A DNA stretch of 64,000 bases, from the NCBI GenBank assembly GCA_963822695.1, contig CAWGJH010000033.1, positions 1 to 64,000 on the forward strand, read 5' to 3'. The DNA is from GCA-003244245 sp963822695. Lineage in GTDB: Bacteria; Actinomycetota; Actinomycetes; Mycobacteriales; Pseudonocardiaceae. The notes under the pieces were generated by a model. It did no database searches, was not told the DNA's origin, and worked only from the letters and a program-made list of their open reading frames with translations. Shown piece by piece: positions 9,149-19,616 of this stretch. The number at the start of each line of letters is the position of its first letter. Position 1 is the first letter of the stretch. Position numbers and translations under genes: made by a program.

Positions 9149-10945
9149 TCAGCTCACCGGCTCCAGGAGCCGAGGGCGAGCCTCCGGAGCGGCGCCGCGG
9201 CGGGCGTCGGCGGTGGAGTCGTCGGGCTCACGCTGCGAGTCACGCTCGGCGGCCACCCGGGCAAGGTAGATCTGCACCTCCCGATGCCGCGTTGCCGCGG
9301 TCCAGCCCAGTACCTCGCCCACCAGTTCGGCGACCTCAGCGGCGCACGCCTCCCCCCGGTGCGGGTACTCGATCGAGATCCGGGTGCGCCGGGTCAACAC
9401 GTCCTCCAGGTGCAGAGCTCCCTCGTGGCTGGCGGCGTGCACCACCTCGACCCTGAGGTAGTCCGGCGCCTCGCGCAGTGGCACGAGCAGGTCGCGGCGG
9501 TCTGCGGCCAGGGCCAGCACCTGGTGCACCGCCGAGCCGTAGCGGTCCAGCAGGTGCCGCAGCCGGTAGGGGTGCAGTCCGTGCCGAGCGGCCAGCGCGG
9601 CAGCCTGATTGACGAGAGCGTGGTAACCATCCGCACCGAGTAACGGCACCTTGTCGGTGATCGAGGAAGCAACCCGCCCGGGTAGATCGGGCATTGCCGC
9701 GTCCACCGCGTCGGCCGCCATCACCCGGTAGGTGGTGTACTTGCCGCCCGCGATGGCGACCAGGCCGGGGGCCACCCGGGCGACCGCGTGCTCGCGGGAC
9801 AGCCGCGAGGTCTCCTCGCTTTCCCCCGCCAGCAGCGGCCGCAAGCCGGCGTAGACACCCTCGATATCGCCGTCGTCCAGCGGCGTGGCCAACACGGTGT
9901 TGACCGTGTCCAGCAGGTAGTCGATGTCCGCACGCGTGGCCGCGGGGTGCGCAAGGTCGAGGTTCCAGCCAGTGTCGGTGGTGCCGATGATCCAGTGGCT
10001 GCGCCACGGGATGACGAACAGCACTGACGTCGCGGTGCGCAGGATCAGCCCGCTCTCCGACACGATGCGGTCCCGCGGGACCACGATGTGCACCCCCTTG
10101 GAGGGTCGTATCCGGAACCGACCCCGCCCGCCGGACAACCGCTGGATCTCATCCGTCCACACTCCGGTGCAGTTGAGCACCACGTGCGCGTTGACGTCGG
10201 TCTCCTCGCCGGTCTCGCAGTCCCGCACGCGGACTCCGCGGATCCGGTCCGCCTCCCGCCGGAAGCCGATGACCTGGGTGGAACTGCGCACCACGGAGCC
10301 GTATTGAGCGGCCGTGCGGGCCACCGTCATAGTGTGCCGGGCATCGTCGGTGATCGCGTCGTAGTAGTGCACGCCGCCGACGAGGGTGTCGCGGCGCAAC
10401 GCCGGCGCCAACCTCAGCGCCCCCGCCCGGGTGAGGTGGCGCTGACCCGGCACTGATCGTGCCCCGCCCAGCGTCTGATAAAGCGCCAGCCCAGCGGCGA
10501 CGTAAGGCCGTTCCCAGATCCGGTGGGCCAGCGGGTACAGGAAGCTCACCGGTTTGACTAGATGCGGCGCCAGCCGGGTGAGCATCAGCTCCCGCTCGTG
10601 CAGGGCCTCCCGGACCAGCCCGAATTCCAGTTGCTCCAGGTATCGCAGGCCACCGTGGAACAGCTTGGAGGACCGGCTGGACGTTCCCGAGGCGAGGTCC
10701 CGGGCTTCCACCAGCGCCACCGTGAGGCCCCGGGTGGCAGCATCCAACGCCGCGCCGGAACCGACCACACCGCCACCGATCACCACGACGTCGAACAGTT
10801 CACCGGCCAGCCGCTGCCAGTCCGCCGCTCGCTGCGCCGGACCAAGCTGCCCGGGCGCTGACCCGCCGATGGGCTGCTGGTGCTCGCGCTGCGCCTGCTG
10901 CACCGGTCGTCCCACCCCCTGTGTCGTGCCGCTCGCCTGCTGCAC
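9149..10945 (-). CDS. glpD: aerobic glycerol-3-phosphate dehydrogenase
   Basis: 598 residues, FAD-dependent, membrane-associated; oxidises sn-glycerol-3-phosphate to dihydroxyacetone phosphate and passes electrons to the quinone pool. The FAD motif is FDVVVIGGGVVGSGAALDAA, followed by the family signature SSRSSKLFHGGLRYLEQ. The FAD C-terminal region has AIAGGKYTTYRVMAADAVDA. The C-terminal DAO_C helical domain is present. The first 40 residues (Gln/Ala/Gly-rich) are probably dispensable and a downstream GTG may be the true start. The matching kinase gene glpK is 36 kb away at 47015, with a decayed copy at 41501. Confidence 0.93.
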   Translation of the reverse strand: MQQASGTTQGVGRPVQQAQREHQQPIGGSAPGQLGPAQRAADWQRLAGELFDVVVIGGGVVGSGAALDAATRGLTVALVEARDLASGTSSRSSKLFHGGLRYLEQLEFGLVREALHERELMLTRLAPHLVKPVSFLYPLAHRIWERPYVAAGLALYQTLGGARSVPGQRHLTRAGALRLAPALRRDTLVGGVHYYDAITDDARHTMTVARTAAQYGSVVRSSTQVIGFRREADRIRGVRVRDCETGEETDVNAHVVLNCTGVWTDEIQRLSGGRGRFRIRPSKGVHIVVPRDRIVSESGLILRTATSVLFVIPWRSHWIIGTTDTGWNLDLAHPAATRADIDYLLDTVNTVLATPLDDGDIEGVYAGLRPLLAGESEETSRLSREHAVARVAPGLVAIAGGKYTTYRVMAADAVDAAMPDLPGRVASSITDKVPLLGADGYHALVNQAAALAARHGLHPYRLRHLLDRYGSAVHQVLALAADRRDLLVPLREAPDYLRVEVVHAASHEGALHLEDVLTRRTRISIEYPHRGEACAAEVAELVGEVLGWTAATRHREVQIYLARVAAERDSQREPDDSTADARRGAAPEARPRLLEPVS

Positions 10946-10977
10946 GCTACCGCGTGGGAGCCTCCTCGTGGTCGCAT

Positions 10978-11006
10978 TAAAGCTTGGCTCGCAACCGGTC
11001 GAGCAT
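10978..11006. repeat. left copy of 29-bp imperfect direct repeat
   Basis: A 29-nt segment beginning TTAAAGCTTGGCTCGCAACC recurs at 21842-21870 in the same orientation with one mismatch. Read on the minus strand both copies encode the end of a protein, LRAKL followed by a TAA stop. The two copies flank the block containing the XRE/SDR pair and the mobile element remnants. Confidence 0.7.
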
Positions 11007-11833
11007 GCTGACGCTCCCTACGCCCACGACGACCGCCGCCCGGCTCGGTGGCACATCAGTTGGGTGGGCCACGGCGAGGCCGGAGGCCATCGGGGGATCA
11101 TCCCCGGCCCCACCGTGATCTGGGTCCGACTGCCCCGCCCCAGCGGACCTGTGGGGAGACGAGGGCGGGACAGCCGGGGTCTGTAGTGGCTGGGTGGGCG
11201 GATCGGGTGGTGGCGCGGTGGCCAGCCCTCACTCGTCGGCCAGCAGATCCAGCAGCAACACCTCATCAAGCCGGTCCAGGCAGAGACTCGCCTTGCTGCG
11301 CACCTGGCAGGGACGCCACCGCGCCCCGAACAACGACCCAGGACGGCGGCAGGACCGACAACGACCCACTGATCAATTCGATGATCCAGGAGCAGCGAGT
11401 ACAGGGTGACCACCGCCCGACACTCGACCGAGCTGACCCCGTCCGCGGCACCCCGCCCGGCCCGTTCCTTGTCCGCCACGACCGTGCGCAGCAGCTGGCA
11501 CAGCGGGTCGCGGCGAGCCTGGTACCCCGAGGAGCCACTGCGGATCACCGGCCGCACCCCGCCACCGCCGGGAGCACGACCCAGCGACCCGGGCCGCGCG
11601 AAGTCACACGTGGCCGCAGCACTATGCACGGTTGACCTGCCGAATGATTCTGAGGAAGACCGGGCTCGGAGTCACTCCGGCGGGTGAACATAAACCGACA
11701 CCTCCCAGATATGTGGAGCCGTGACGAGCGAGCGCTCGCCGTTCGCGTCTCACAAGCAAACCTGCTTCCGGATAGAAATCGCGATCGCTTGCTGGTGGAA
11801 ACCCGGGGGCAGGCCCTGCGTTACCCTTCGCGG
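11007..11833. other. gene-poor stretch with fragmented coding character
   Basis: No intact gene is supported here. On the minus strand short segments in different frames look protein-like, for example TLYSLLLDHRIDQW near 11390 and DEVLLLDLLADE followed by a stop near 11230, which suggests a gene broken by several frameshifts. The family is not recognisable. The open frame upstream of the XRE start (11684-11833) has poor coding character. Confidence 0.35.
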
Positions 11834-13009
11834 GTGGAGTGGACCGCGACGACGATCCGTCGGTTCCGTGAGGTAGGACTGTGCCTGTCCCAGGATCAGT
11901 TCGCCACAACGCTGGGGTTCACGAAGCGGACCATCGGCAACGCCGAGCGTGGCGCCCATCCGCCGAGCCTGGCGCTGCGTCGCGCGCTAGATGACGCGCT
12001 GGAGAAAGCCTCCGACGCGCAGCGTGACCGCTTCCTCGCCGCGGACCACGACGACGCCCCAGCTATCCACATCACCAATCCGACCCTCGAATCAGTCGAG
12101 CTGCTGCGCCGTGCCGAGGCATCCGACCTCGGCACGGGCACCCTGGAACAACTGGAGGAACTGGTCGAACAACTCGGCATGGAGTACTTTGCCGTCCCCC
12201 CAGCCCAATTCCGCGAGACGGTGCTGGCTTGGCGGCGGTACGTGGCCCGTCTGCTGGATGGCACGGTGACGCTGCGGGAGCGCCGCCACCTCTACGCGGT
12301 GGCCGGCTGGCTGTCCGGCCTGGTAGCGGAGGCGTCACTCGCCCTGGGTGAGCACGCCGAACCGCATTGCACAACCGCGCTATCCCTGGCCCACGAAGTC
12401 GGAGATGCGCGCCTTGCCGGCTGGGTACGCGGCACGCAAGCACAGATCGCGCTCTACGCGGGCGATCCACGAGAAGCCGTCACCTTCGCCCAAGCCGGTC
12501 GAGAAATAGCACCAATCGGCTCCGCCGCCCTGGTCCGAGCATGCACCCACGAAGCCCGCGCCAGAGCGCGACTTGGAGATCGCGTCGGCGCACAGGTAGG
12601 CCTAGACGCTGCTGAGCATGCTTGGGATATGCTATCGCAACCCCTGGTCCGGAGCATTTACTCGTTAGGCGCCTCCTACCTTCCATACTGCGCGGCGACC
12701 TCCTTCGTCTGGCTCCGCGATCCAACCAATGCCCGAATGTGGGCGAGTCAGGCAGTTGAGCCGACAAGCGACAAACCAGAACCGTCTGTTGGTCGAGCCA
12801 CCGCGCGCATCGACTTGGCAATCGCGCTTGCGCAAGACTCCGAACTGGAAGAGGCATCAACTACCGGACTTGAAGCGCTGGATATCTGCGCCCACCGACT
12901 GACACTTCCAGCCAAAAGAAGAATAGAAGAGCTTCTGGCGGCGCTGCGCCCGTTCGCTGAGCCCTGCGTGGTCGAACTGAGAGAGCGGTGGCGGTGGATC
13001 TCCAGTTAG
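11834..13009 (+). CDS. XRE-family regulator with TPR-like sensor domain
   Basis: 391 residues from a GTG (VEWTATTIRRFRE), the usual opening of this actinobacterial family; an in-frame upstream start at 11684 looks non-coding. The N-terminal helix-turn-helix (CLSQDQFATTLGFTKRTIGNAERGAHPPS, residues about 17-45) is followed by an alpha-helical C-terminal half with Ala-rich repeats resembling tetratricopeptides. Such proteins often regulate adjacent metabolic or signalling genes. The 3' end overlaps the following SDR gene by 22 nt, implying coupling. Confidence 0.75.
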   Translation: MEWTATTIRRFREVGLCLSQDQFATTLGFTKRTIGNAERGAHPPSLALRRALDDALEKASDAQRDRFLAADHDDAPAIHITNPTLESVELLRRAEASDLGTGTLEQLEELVEQLGMEYFAVPPAQFRETVLAWRRYVARLLDGTVTLRERRHLYAVAGWLSGLVAEASLALGEHAEPHCTTALSLAHEVGDARLAGWVRGTQAQIALYAGDPREAVTFAQAGREIAPIGSAALVRACTHEARARARLGDRVGAQVGLDAAEHAWDMLSQPLVRSIYSLGASYLPYCAATSFVWLRDPTNARMWASQAVEPTSDKPEPSVGRATARIDLAIALAQDSELEEASTTGLEALDICAHRLTLPAKRRIEELLAALRPFAEPCVVELRERWRWISS

Positions 13010-13776
13010 CAGGTAAGGCCGCACTCATCACCGGTGGTAGTCGGGGAATCGGCCGGGCGGTCGCGCTGCGACTGGCCGGCGAGGGCTGCTCGGTGGCGAT
13101 TTGCGCTCGTGGTCGCGAAGGTCTCAACCGGACTATTGAAGAACTGCGGGACTATGGCGTGGGGACCTGTGGGGTCCTTGCTGACGTGGGGCAGGACGGT
13201 GAAGTCGAACGCTTCGTCGCCGAGGGCGCCGCCGCGCTTGGTCGTATCGATCTGCTGGTGGCCAACGCAGGTCCGAATACTGGAGAACGACGATTTCTCG
13301 CCTCAACGCCGGAGGACTGGCGACAAACATTCGAGTCCAATGTCGGACACACCGCTCGGGCTATCCGCGCCTGCGTGCCGCATATGCAACAGGTCGGCGG
13401 AGGCGCGGCGATCATTGTTGCCTCGATTTCTGGCTGGAAACCCGCACCTTACCCCCAATACGGCTCAGCCAAGGCAGCCGAGATCTACCTCGCCATGGAA
13501 CTAGGACGCGAGCTAGCCTCCGAAGGGATCCGGGTGAACGCCGTCAGCCCCGGCTCCATCCTGTCGCCTGGCGGTGACTGGGATTCCTTCCGCGATCGTG
13601 CTCCCGAGCGCTTCGCACGGTTCATCGAGCGGGATTTCCCGTTCGGTCGCCTCGGTACGCCCGAGGAAGTCGCGGATGTGGTGACATTCTTGCTGTCCGA
13701 GCGGGCCAGCTGGATCAGCGGCACCCAGATCTGCGTGGACGGCGCGCAGGGCCACGCCACCGATTCCGCCTGGTAG
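12988..13776 (+). CDS. SDR-family oxidoreductase
   Basis: 262 residues, classical short-chain dehydrogenase. The cofactor motif is ALITGGSRGIGRAVALRLA, with NAGPNTGERRF, the catalytic serine in IIVASISGWK, and YGSAK, in which Tyr and Lys of the YxxxK motif are present. The C-terminal part has NAVSPGSI and the closing GTQICVDGAQG. NADP preference is suggested by CARGREG after the second strand. The start overlaps the regulator; a GTG at 12994 is an alternative. Substrate unknown. It is more than 12 kb from the polyketide cluster, so it is not an obvious ketoreductase for it. Confidence 0.88.
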   Translation: MAVDLQLAGKAALITGGSRGIGRAVALRLAGEGCSVAICARGREGLNRTIEELRDYGVGTCGVLADVGQDGEVERFVAEGAAALGRIDLLVANAGPNTGERRFLASTPEDWRQTFESNVGHTARAIRACVPHMQQVGGGAAIIVASISGWKPAPYPQYGSAKAAEIYLAMELGRELASEGIRVNAVSPGSILSPGGDWDSFRDRAPERFARFIERDFPFGRLGTPEEVADVVTFLLSERASWISGTQICVDGAQGHATDSAW

Positions 13777-14052
13777 TGGTCGCTATGTTAGGTTGACACT
13801 CTGCCCGTCGGCGCGGACGTCATAATCTTCAGCAGTTCGCACCACGAGCCGCACCACGACTGCGAGGGGTGCGGGCAACCGAAACACCCCGGCAGGATGC
13901 CCGCCGGTCCTTCGGTTGGGAAGCAGCCGCGCGCGTCTAGCCGACGCGGACCCTCAATTCCCTTGCCAGGCTCCCATGAGCGGGGCGACGCCGGCGTAGG
14001 TGACAGCCCTGCCAGGAGACGCTTGGAAGTAAGTCGAACACCTGCTCCGTCG
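13777..14052. other. intergenic region without a supported gene
   Basis: 276 nt between the SDR and the AT-rich fragment. A minus-strand frame exists across it but lacks a ribosome binding site and recognisable motifs. I see no RNA gene or strong hairpin. Confidence 0.3.
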
Positions 14053-14301
14053 TCAAGTTTTGAATAACCGAGAGAATTCAAGATCGGCGTGCTCAATATC
14101 ACTTACCGTTGCAATTTGCAAGAACTTTCGCAAGGCCGGCGTGCGCTCTATGATGATATACGACATACAGTCGAGTGATTCGACTATGGGGATTTTCACG
14201 ATTGCATACTCTGCAAATTTGCTAGTTGAGAAACAAGGAGTGTGCGCATCGCAACCGATGGTGGCATAGACCCGGCCGTAGTGACTACCGAGATGACGCA
14301 G
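14053..14301 (-). pseudogene. C-terminal fragment of an unidentified protein
   Basis: The minus strand is open for 82 codons and ends with TGA (14055-14053). The translation reads as a globular protein (GRVYATIGCDAHTPC, FAEYAIVKIPIVESLD, PALRKFLQIATVSDIE, EFSRLFKT) but has no ATG or ribosome binding site at its 5' end, where an in-frame TGA (14304-14302) interrupts it. Base composition and codon use are much more AT-rich than neighbouring genes, which suggests a foreign origin. Family not recognised. Confidence 0.45.
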
Positions 14302-14370
14302 TCAACTACGGAAATCTGCAACTAAAAACCCTTGCGCTCACCGCCACAGTGGCTACAGTGAGGATGGACA

Positions 14371-14700
14371 AACACCGCTTACCTCACCTGGTACCTACGC
14401 GAAGCACTCGCAGAACTGACCTTCACCGATCAACACATCCCCGACCGCGACGACCCCGTCGCCCCCGCACGGAGATCACCACAAGCCACAACCAAAGACG
14501 CCACCAAGCACACCCCGACGGACTACCACTCCACCGCTATAAAGATCTGCTCCACCACCTCTCCACTCTGGACCGCCACATCATCAATTTCAATGGGCAA
14601 CGAATCCAGAAGATCACCACCCCGACACCCCTCCAGCGCCGCGCCTTTGAGCTACTCGGTGCCCCCGTCCCCGTCACCCTCCAGTCAGGACCCCGGCAAA
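14371..14700 (+). pseudogene. transposase C-terminal remnant (IS1634-like), frameshifted
   Basis: The first frame encodes NTAYLTWYLREALAELTFTD and continues through QHIPDRDDPVAPARRSP. After about 14515 coding moves to another frame, with TPDGLPLHRYKDLLHHLSTL, then TPTPLQRRAFELLGAPVPV. This series is the C-terminus of IS1634-type DDE transposases as I recall them. The catalytic core is absent, and one frameshift separates the two halves. It is a decayed insertion sequence; no intact terminal repeat was found. Confidence 0.6.
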
Positions 14701-14950
14701 GTCGCGAGAACAGCTGTGACCTGCGACTACGCCGGATAGCGAGACCAAAGGGGGTCCAGCCCAAGTAAGCCCAAAACCCACATTGGGATGATCTTGGCTT
14801 CGTCTTCGGGTCTGGCGAGGGTTGGTCTGGCTGTGTGTAGTTGTCTCGCTACGGTATGGCTGGTTGTGCGGGTCGTGGTGGGTGGAGGCCGTGGTGGGGG
14901 ATGGTTGTGGGTGCCTGGGGGTGTGCTGGGTGCGGGTCGGTTGAGCGGCG

Positions 14951-17900
14951 ATGACTTCGGTCGAGCGGACTGCGTATCCGCGTTTCCCCACGTTGATGTA
15001 TGCCCGTGAGCTGCATGTTTTCTTTACGCCCTGTGCGGATGAGGTGGTGTGGGCCAGGGAGAAGATCGACACTGATGATCATCTGATGGCGTTGGTGCTG
15101 GCGTTGAAGTGCTTTCAGAAGATGGGTCGGTTCCCCGGGTGCGATGAGGTTCCGGGTACGGTAATTGATCATGTGCGGCGGTGTCTGGAGTTGGGTGGGG
15201 ATGCGCGCCCGGTGTACGCGTCGCGGCGTACGGCGGAGTCGCATCGGGTGCTGGTGCGTCAGCGTGAGGGTGTGAGGTACGCGCCGGGCCAGGCGAGGAA
15301 AATCGCGGAGAAGGCGATCACCGAGGCGGCCTGGGTGAAGAACTATCCGCCGGATTTGATCAACGTGGCGTTGGAGCGGCTGGTGCAGGCCTGCTTGGAG
15401 TTGCCGGCGTTTTCCACGTTGGATGAGATGGCCTCGCGGATCCGGGGCGAGGTCAACGCCTCGATCTTCCGTCGGATCTGGATCCGGTTGGGTCCCTCCG
15501 GGCGGGTCCGTCTGGAGGGTCTGCTGGTGGTGGGTTCGGATGGTAAGAGCGATCTGAACCGGCTGAAGAGACCGGCGAAGCGGGCGTCGTTGGTCGCGGT
15601 TTAGGGAGCAGTCCGCTCATCTGGCGTGGGTGGACGCTTTGGGGGACAGCGATGAGTGGCTCGACGGTATCGCCGCGTCCAAGATCGCCGATTTTGCCGG
15701 GGAGGCCGACGCCGCGGATGCCGACGTGCTGTCGCGCTACCAGGGCGTCAAGCGGATCGCGCTGCTGGCCTGTCTGGTGCATACCGCCGGGTCGCGGGCC
15801 CGCGACGACCTGGCGCGGATGCTGTGTAAGCGGATGGCGGTCACCATCAAGAAGGGCAAGGCGAAGCTGGAAGAGATCCAGAGCCGGCAGCGCGCCGTGA
15901 CCGAGAGACTGATCGGCACCTACAAAGGCGTGCTGGAAGGGCTGTCCCCCACCGGAGCGGTCGGCACCGCGCAGGAGGCCGCCGCGCGGATGGTGTTGGT
16001 AGCGGTGGCGGCGTTGAGCACAACCACCGATGGACAGTGCGCGCGGGAGGCCGAGGACCAGGACACTGGTGAGGGCTGTGCGGTTTCTGGCGAACGGCGG
16101 GCCGACCACGAGGCCGCGGCGGAGGCGTTGCTGACAGCGGTGCGGTTGCAGGCCGCGGGTATGGGTACGGTGCGCGGCCTGGTGGAGGACGCGGGTGGGT
16201 TCGCCGCCCAGCTGGCCGACATTGAGGAGGTGTCGGCTTACCACGGCGAGAACTACGAGCTGCTCGTGCAACGGTTTTTCAAGACTGACCGCTCGACCAT
16301 GCTGGGCTTGGTCGGAGCGCTCCAGTTCGAAGCGACGTCACAGGATCACAGTGTGCTGGAGGCGTTGAAGCACGCGGTCGCGTACTGGGGCAAGACCCGT
16401 GACTTCATCCCCGATCACGTCGATGGGGTGGTGTTGGACCTGTCGTTCGCCTCGGTGAACTGGATGAGGGCGGTCCGGGACCGCCAACATCCCGGGATGC
16501 TGGCCAAGCGACACTTCGAGGCGATGGTGTTCGCCTACCTGGCCGCCGAGCTGCGCACCGGCGACATCGCGGTGAAGGGGGCGGCTGAGTACGGCGACTG
16601 GAGCCAGCACCTGCTGAGCTTCGAGCAGTGCGAGCCGCTGCTGGAGGAGTTCTGCGCCGAGGTCGGCCTGCCGAGCACCGCCGAGGGCTTCTGTGCTGCC
16701 CTGCGGGAACGCCATGATAAAGCGGCCGGGGACCTGGCGCTGGTTACCACGACAACGAGGACCTGTCCTTCGATAAGGACGGCGTGCCCACGTTGAAGCG
16801 GTTGGTGGGGGTGGGCACCACAGCGTCGGCGGTGGCGCTGGGTGAGGCAATCAAGGCGCGGATGCCGCAGCGTTCGTTGATCGCGATCCTGGCCCGCACG
16901 GCGTACTGGCTGGGCTGGTGGCGGCACTTTGGGACGGCCTCGGGCAACGAACCCAAGCTGGTCAACCCCCTGAGCAGGTATGTGCTGACGGCTTTTGCGT
17001 GTGGGTCCAACTTGGGCCCGTATGAGGCTGCTCGTCATATCGCCGGGATCACCGCGCATGAGATCTCACTGGCTCGCAACCGGCACGTCACCGTCGCCAA
17101 GCTGAACAAGGCGATCGCCGCGGTGGTGAACGCCTTCGCCCAGCTGGATGTCGTCAAGGCCTGGGGTGACGGGACGGCGGTGGGCGCTGATGGCACCCAG
17201 GTCGACACCTACATCGACAATCTCCTGGCCGAGTCCTCGATCCGCTATGGGGGCTTCGGTGGTATTGCTTACCACTACGTCTCGAACAATTATATTGCAC
17301 TGTTCAGCCGTTTTGTGCCGTGCGGGGAGTGGGAGGCCATCTATATCATCGACGGGCTGCTGCAGAACGCCTCCGAGGTCAAACCGAACACCATTCATGC
17401 TGATACTCAGGGGCAGAGTTTCCCGGTTTACACCCTCGCGCACCTGTTCGGGTTTGACCTGATGCCACGAATCCGGAACTGGAAGGACCTGACTTTCTTC
17501 TGTCATTCGGGTAGTGCTCGCTACCGTCATATCGACGCGCTGTTCGGTGATGGTCGAAATGTGATCGACTGGAAGCTCATCGAGAAGATGTGGCCGGATT
17601 TGATGCGGGTCGCGATCTCGATCCGGGAGGGGAAGTTGAACTCGGTGACGCTGCTGCGCCGCCTGACTTCCAACTCCCGCCGCAACGAGATCTACAAGGC
17701 GTTCCGCGAGGTCGGACGCTCGGTACGCACCGTAGGGCTGCTGCGCTACCTGGCGGACCCGGCGCTGCGGCGGCGGGTGACCGCTGTCACCAACAAGGTC
17801 GAGGCCTACAATGGATTCTCCGGCTGGTTGCGATTCGGCAACGGCGGGGTGATCGCCGACAACGACCCCGCCGAGCAGGAAAAGACCATCAAATTTAACT

Positions 17901-18139
17901 CCCTGCTCGCCAATTGCGTGATTTTCCATACCTCCCTGGACATGATGGACGTGATCCGTGGTTTGATCGCCGAGGGCTGGAACATCACCGCCGAAGACCT
18001 CGCCCAGTTGTCGCCTTACCTGACCGAGCACATCAACCGGTTCGGCGTCTACGCCACCGATGTACTACACCTCAAACCCGATGCCTTCAACCCAGAGCTG
18101 ACCGATATCGATTTCGATGCCCTGAACGACGCCGCCTGA
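14951..18139 (+). pseudogene. tnpA: Tn3-family transposase, broken by two single-base frameshifts
   Basis: Three consecutive segments (14951-15604, about 15605-16796 and about 16742-18139) together cover a full Tn3-family TnpA. Segment 1 is the N-terminal DUF4158-type DNA-binding part (TAYPRFPTLMYARELHVFF). Segment 2 is the middle. Segment 3 is the catalytic domain, with ADGTQVDTYIDNLLAE, HADTQGQSFPVY and NKVEAYNGFSGWLRFG, so the catalytic DDE residues seem intact. Removing one G at 15592-15593 restores SLSRFREQSAHLAWVDAL. A lost base near 16740 would join segment 2 to GYHDNEDLSFDKDGVPTLKR. The transposase is inactive as it stands unless either break is a sequencing error. Confidence 0.88.
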
Positions 18140-18429
18140 ACACACCGCCGACGAACTGGCGAGCTGCGATACCCCGTTGCTGGCGCGATGCTCGGTCAAT
18201 CCTCGACGAAGTGGCGCCGCGCGGCACCCCCGCTGACCTCGACAGACTTCGACAAGCTGACCGAGGTAACTGCGGTGCCTCAGATAGGCCAGACGGCACC
18301 GCGCTCGCTCGTCTCAGTGATCATGAGGCACGTCACCCGAATCATCCGTCGCGCTCGTCGCGCTCGCCCAGGCCAAAGCGCGCGCTGCCTCGTGTTCATG
18401 AGATGCCCCGATGGGCCGGGACAGCGCCG

Positions 18430-18568
18430 CGAGGAGTCGGGAAACGATCATTTGCCGACACTCAGACGGTGATCATGGTCCGCGCTGGTCGCGACTGTCG
18501 GAAACTCCCGCCGGGAAACAACGTCGGCAAACCTCTGGGTTTGGTGTTGTCAACTGTAGAGTTGCGGG
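18430..18568. promoter_or_regulatory. putative res (resolution) site between tnpA and tnpR
   Basis: The tnpA-tnpR gap contains TTTGCCGAC (18451-18459) and its inverted copy GTCGGCAAA (18523-18531). It also holds three related short motifs, GTCGGGAAAC near 18436, GTCGGAAAC near 18497 and CCGGGAAAC near 18510. Tn3-family res sites lie at this position and contain several resolvase dimer sites. The rest of the gap (18140-18430) holds nothing I can identify. Confidence 0.45.
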
Positions 18569-19438
18569 GTGCTGATCGGCTACGCCCGGGTGTCCACCGC
18601 CGAGCAGAACCCCCTCCACCAAATTGACGCGCTCACCCGCGCCGGTGTCGCCCCGCTCGATATTTATCTCGACACCGCCAGCGGGGCGAAGTCGTCTCGT
18701 CCGAAGCTGGATGTGGCCCTGAAGGTGGCGCGCGAGGGGGACCAGCTGGTGATCACCCGGCTGGATCGGCTGGGCCGCTCGGTGCTGCACCTGGTCACCC
18801 TCGGCGCCCAACTACGCGAGCGGGGCGTCGGATTGCGGGTGCTTGAACAAGGCATCGACACCACCACCGCCGAAGGGCGCGCCATGTTCGGGATGCTGTC
18901 CGTACTATCCGAGCTACAGCGCGAACTCATCGTGGCCAACACCCGCGATGGGTTGGCCGCCGCCCGGGCCCGCGGCCGCACCGGCGGCCGCAAACCCACA
19001 CTGAGCGCCCACCAGGCCCGGGCCGCGCAGCGCATGTACGACGAGGGCGAGCACACCGTGGCCCAGATCGCCAACATCCTCCAGGTCAAACGCGGCACCC
19101 TCTACGGCCACCTGGACAAGGCCTCCCTCGGTGGCCGGCCCCGCGCCGCCAAGACCACCGCACCGCCGACCAGCACCACCCTCACACCACCCTCGACCAG
19201 CAACCCACCGCTCACCGACCAGTGGCCCAGGCCCGTGCGGGCTCGCATCCACCAACCCGGCGACCCGATCACCCCCCAGGAACAACAACTCCAGCAGGAC
19301 CAGCTCACCCGCCAGCACGCGGCGCCACCCGCCAGCGCGTGCCCTACCTGCGGCAACGAACCCCTCGGAGCCAGTGAACGCTGGCAGCAACGCCAGGACC
19401 TGACCATCACCTGGCTCTACCCCCACCCCGAGCAACTC
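18569..19438 (+). CDS. tnpR: Tn3-family serine resolvase, C-terminus truncated
   Basis: The catalytic serine recombinase domain is complete: LIGYARVSTAEQNP with the nucleophilic serine at residue 8, RLDRLGRSVLHLV, and FGMLSVLSELQRELIVANT. The helix-turn-helix follows (HTVAQIANILQVKRGTLYGHL). A Pro/Thr-rich linker then leads to a zinc-finger-like segment with CPTCGNEPLG and LTITWLYPHPEQL. In related proteins I recall this segment being followed by another Cys pair, which is missing because the 34-bp inverted repeat begins here. The frame stays open to 19594, but residues beyond 19438 come from the repeat element. It is probably still able to bind res. Confidence 0.82.
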
Positions 19439-19615
19439 GGGGTGTCGTTAAGGAAACTGCCAGGAGCCGCAAACGCGGCTGTTGCTGCTGGTCAGGGCAC
19501 TGATCGTTTGCCACGCTGGGCTCTGTCTGGAACACCAACGCGCTGCGGCTCCGGGGCGCTGACCAGGCGATATACCACCGATTGCGGCTCCTAGCAGCTT
19601 CCTTAACGACACCCC
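19439..19615. mobile_element. 177-bp miniature element with 34-bp Tn3-type inverted repeats
   Basis: Left repeat 19439-19472 starts GGGGTGTCGTTAAGGAAAC and right repeat 19582-19615 ends with its inverse; they match at 32 of 34 positions. Tn3-family ends begin with GGGG, so the size and ends fit a Tn3-derived inverted-repeat miniature element (TIME). The 109-bp core has no gene. No 5-bp target duplication is visible and the two flanks belong to different genes (tnpR left, a tyrosine recombinase right). The right repeat may therefore instead be the end of the neighbouring Tn3 element. Confidence 0.65.
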
Positions 19616-19616
19616 C

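Noticed and set aside
11007..11630. Long minus-strand open frame (about 200 codons)
   Set aside because: Arg/Pro-rich composition, no ribosome binding site, no recognisable motif; probably a shadow frame with fragments of broken coding sequence.
12988..13776. SDR as the missing polyketide ketoreductase
   Set aside because: It is coupled to its own XRE regulator and more than 12 kb from the KS genes, with mobile DNA between; the single-domain aromatase also fits an unreduced pathway.
13788..14102. Minus-strand open frame of 104 codons downstream of the SDR
   Set aside because: No start signal or known motif; composition not protein-like. A real fragment is in a different frame at 14053-14301.
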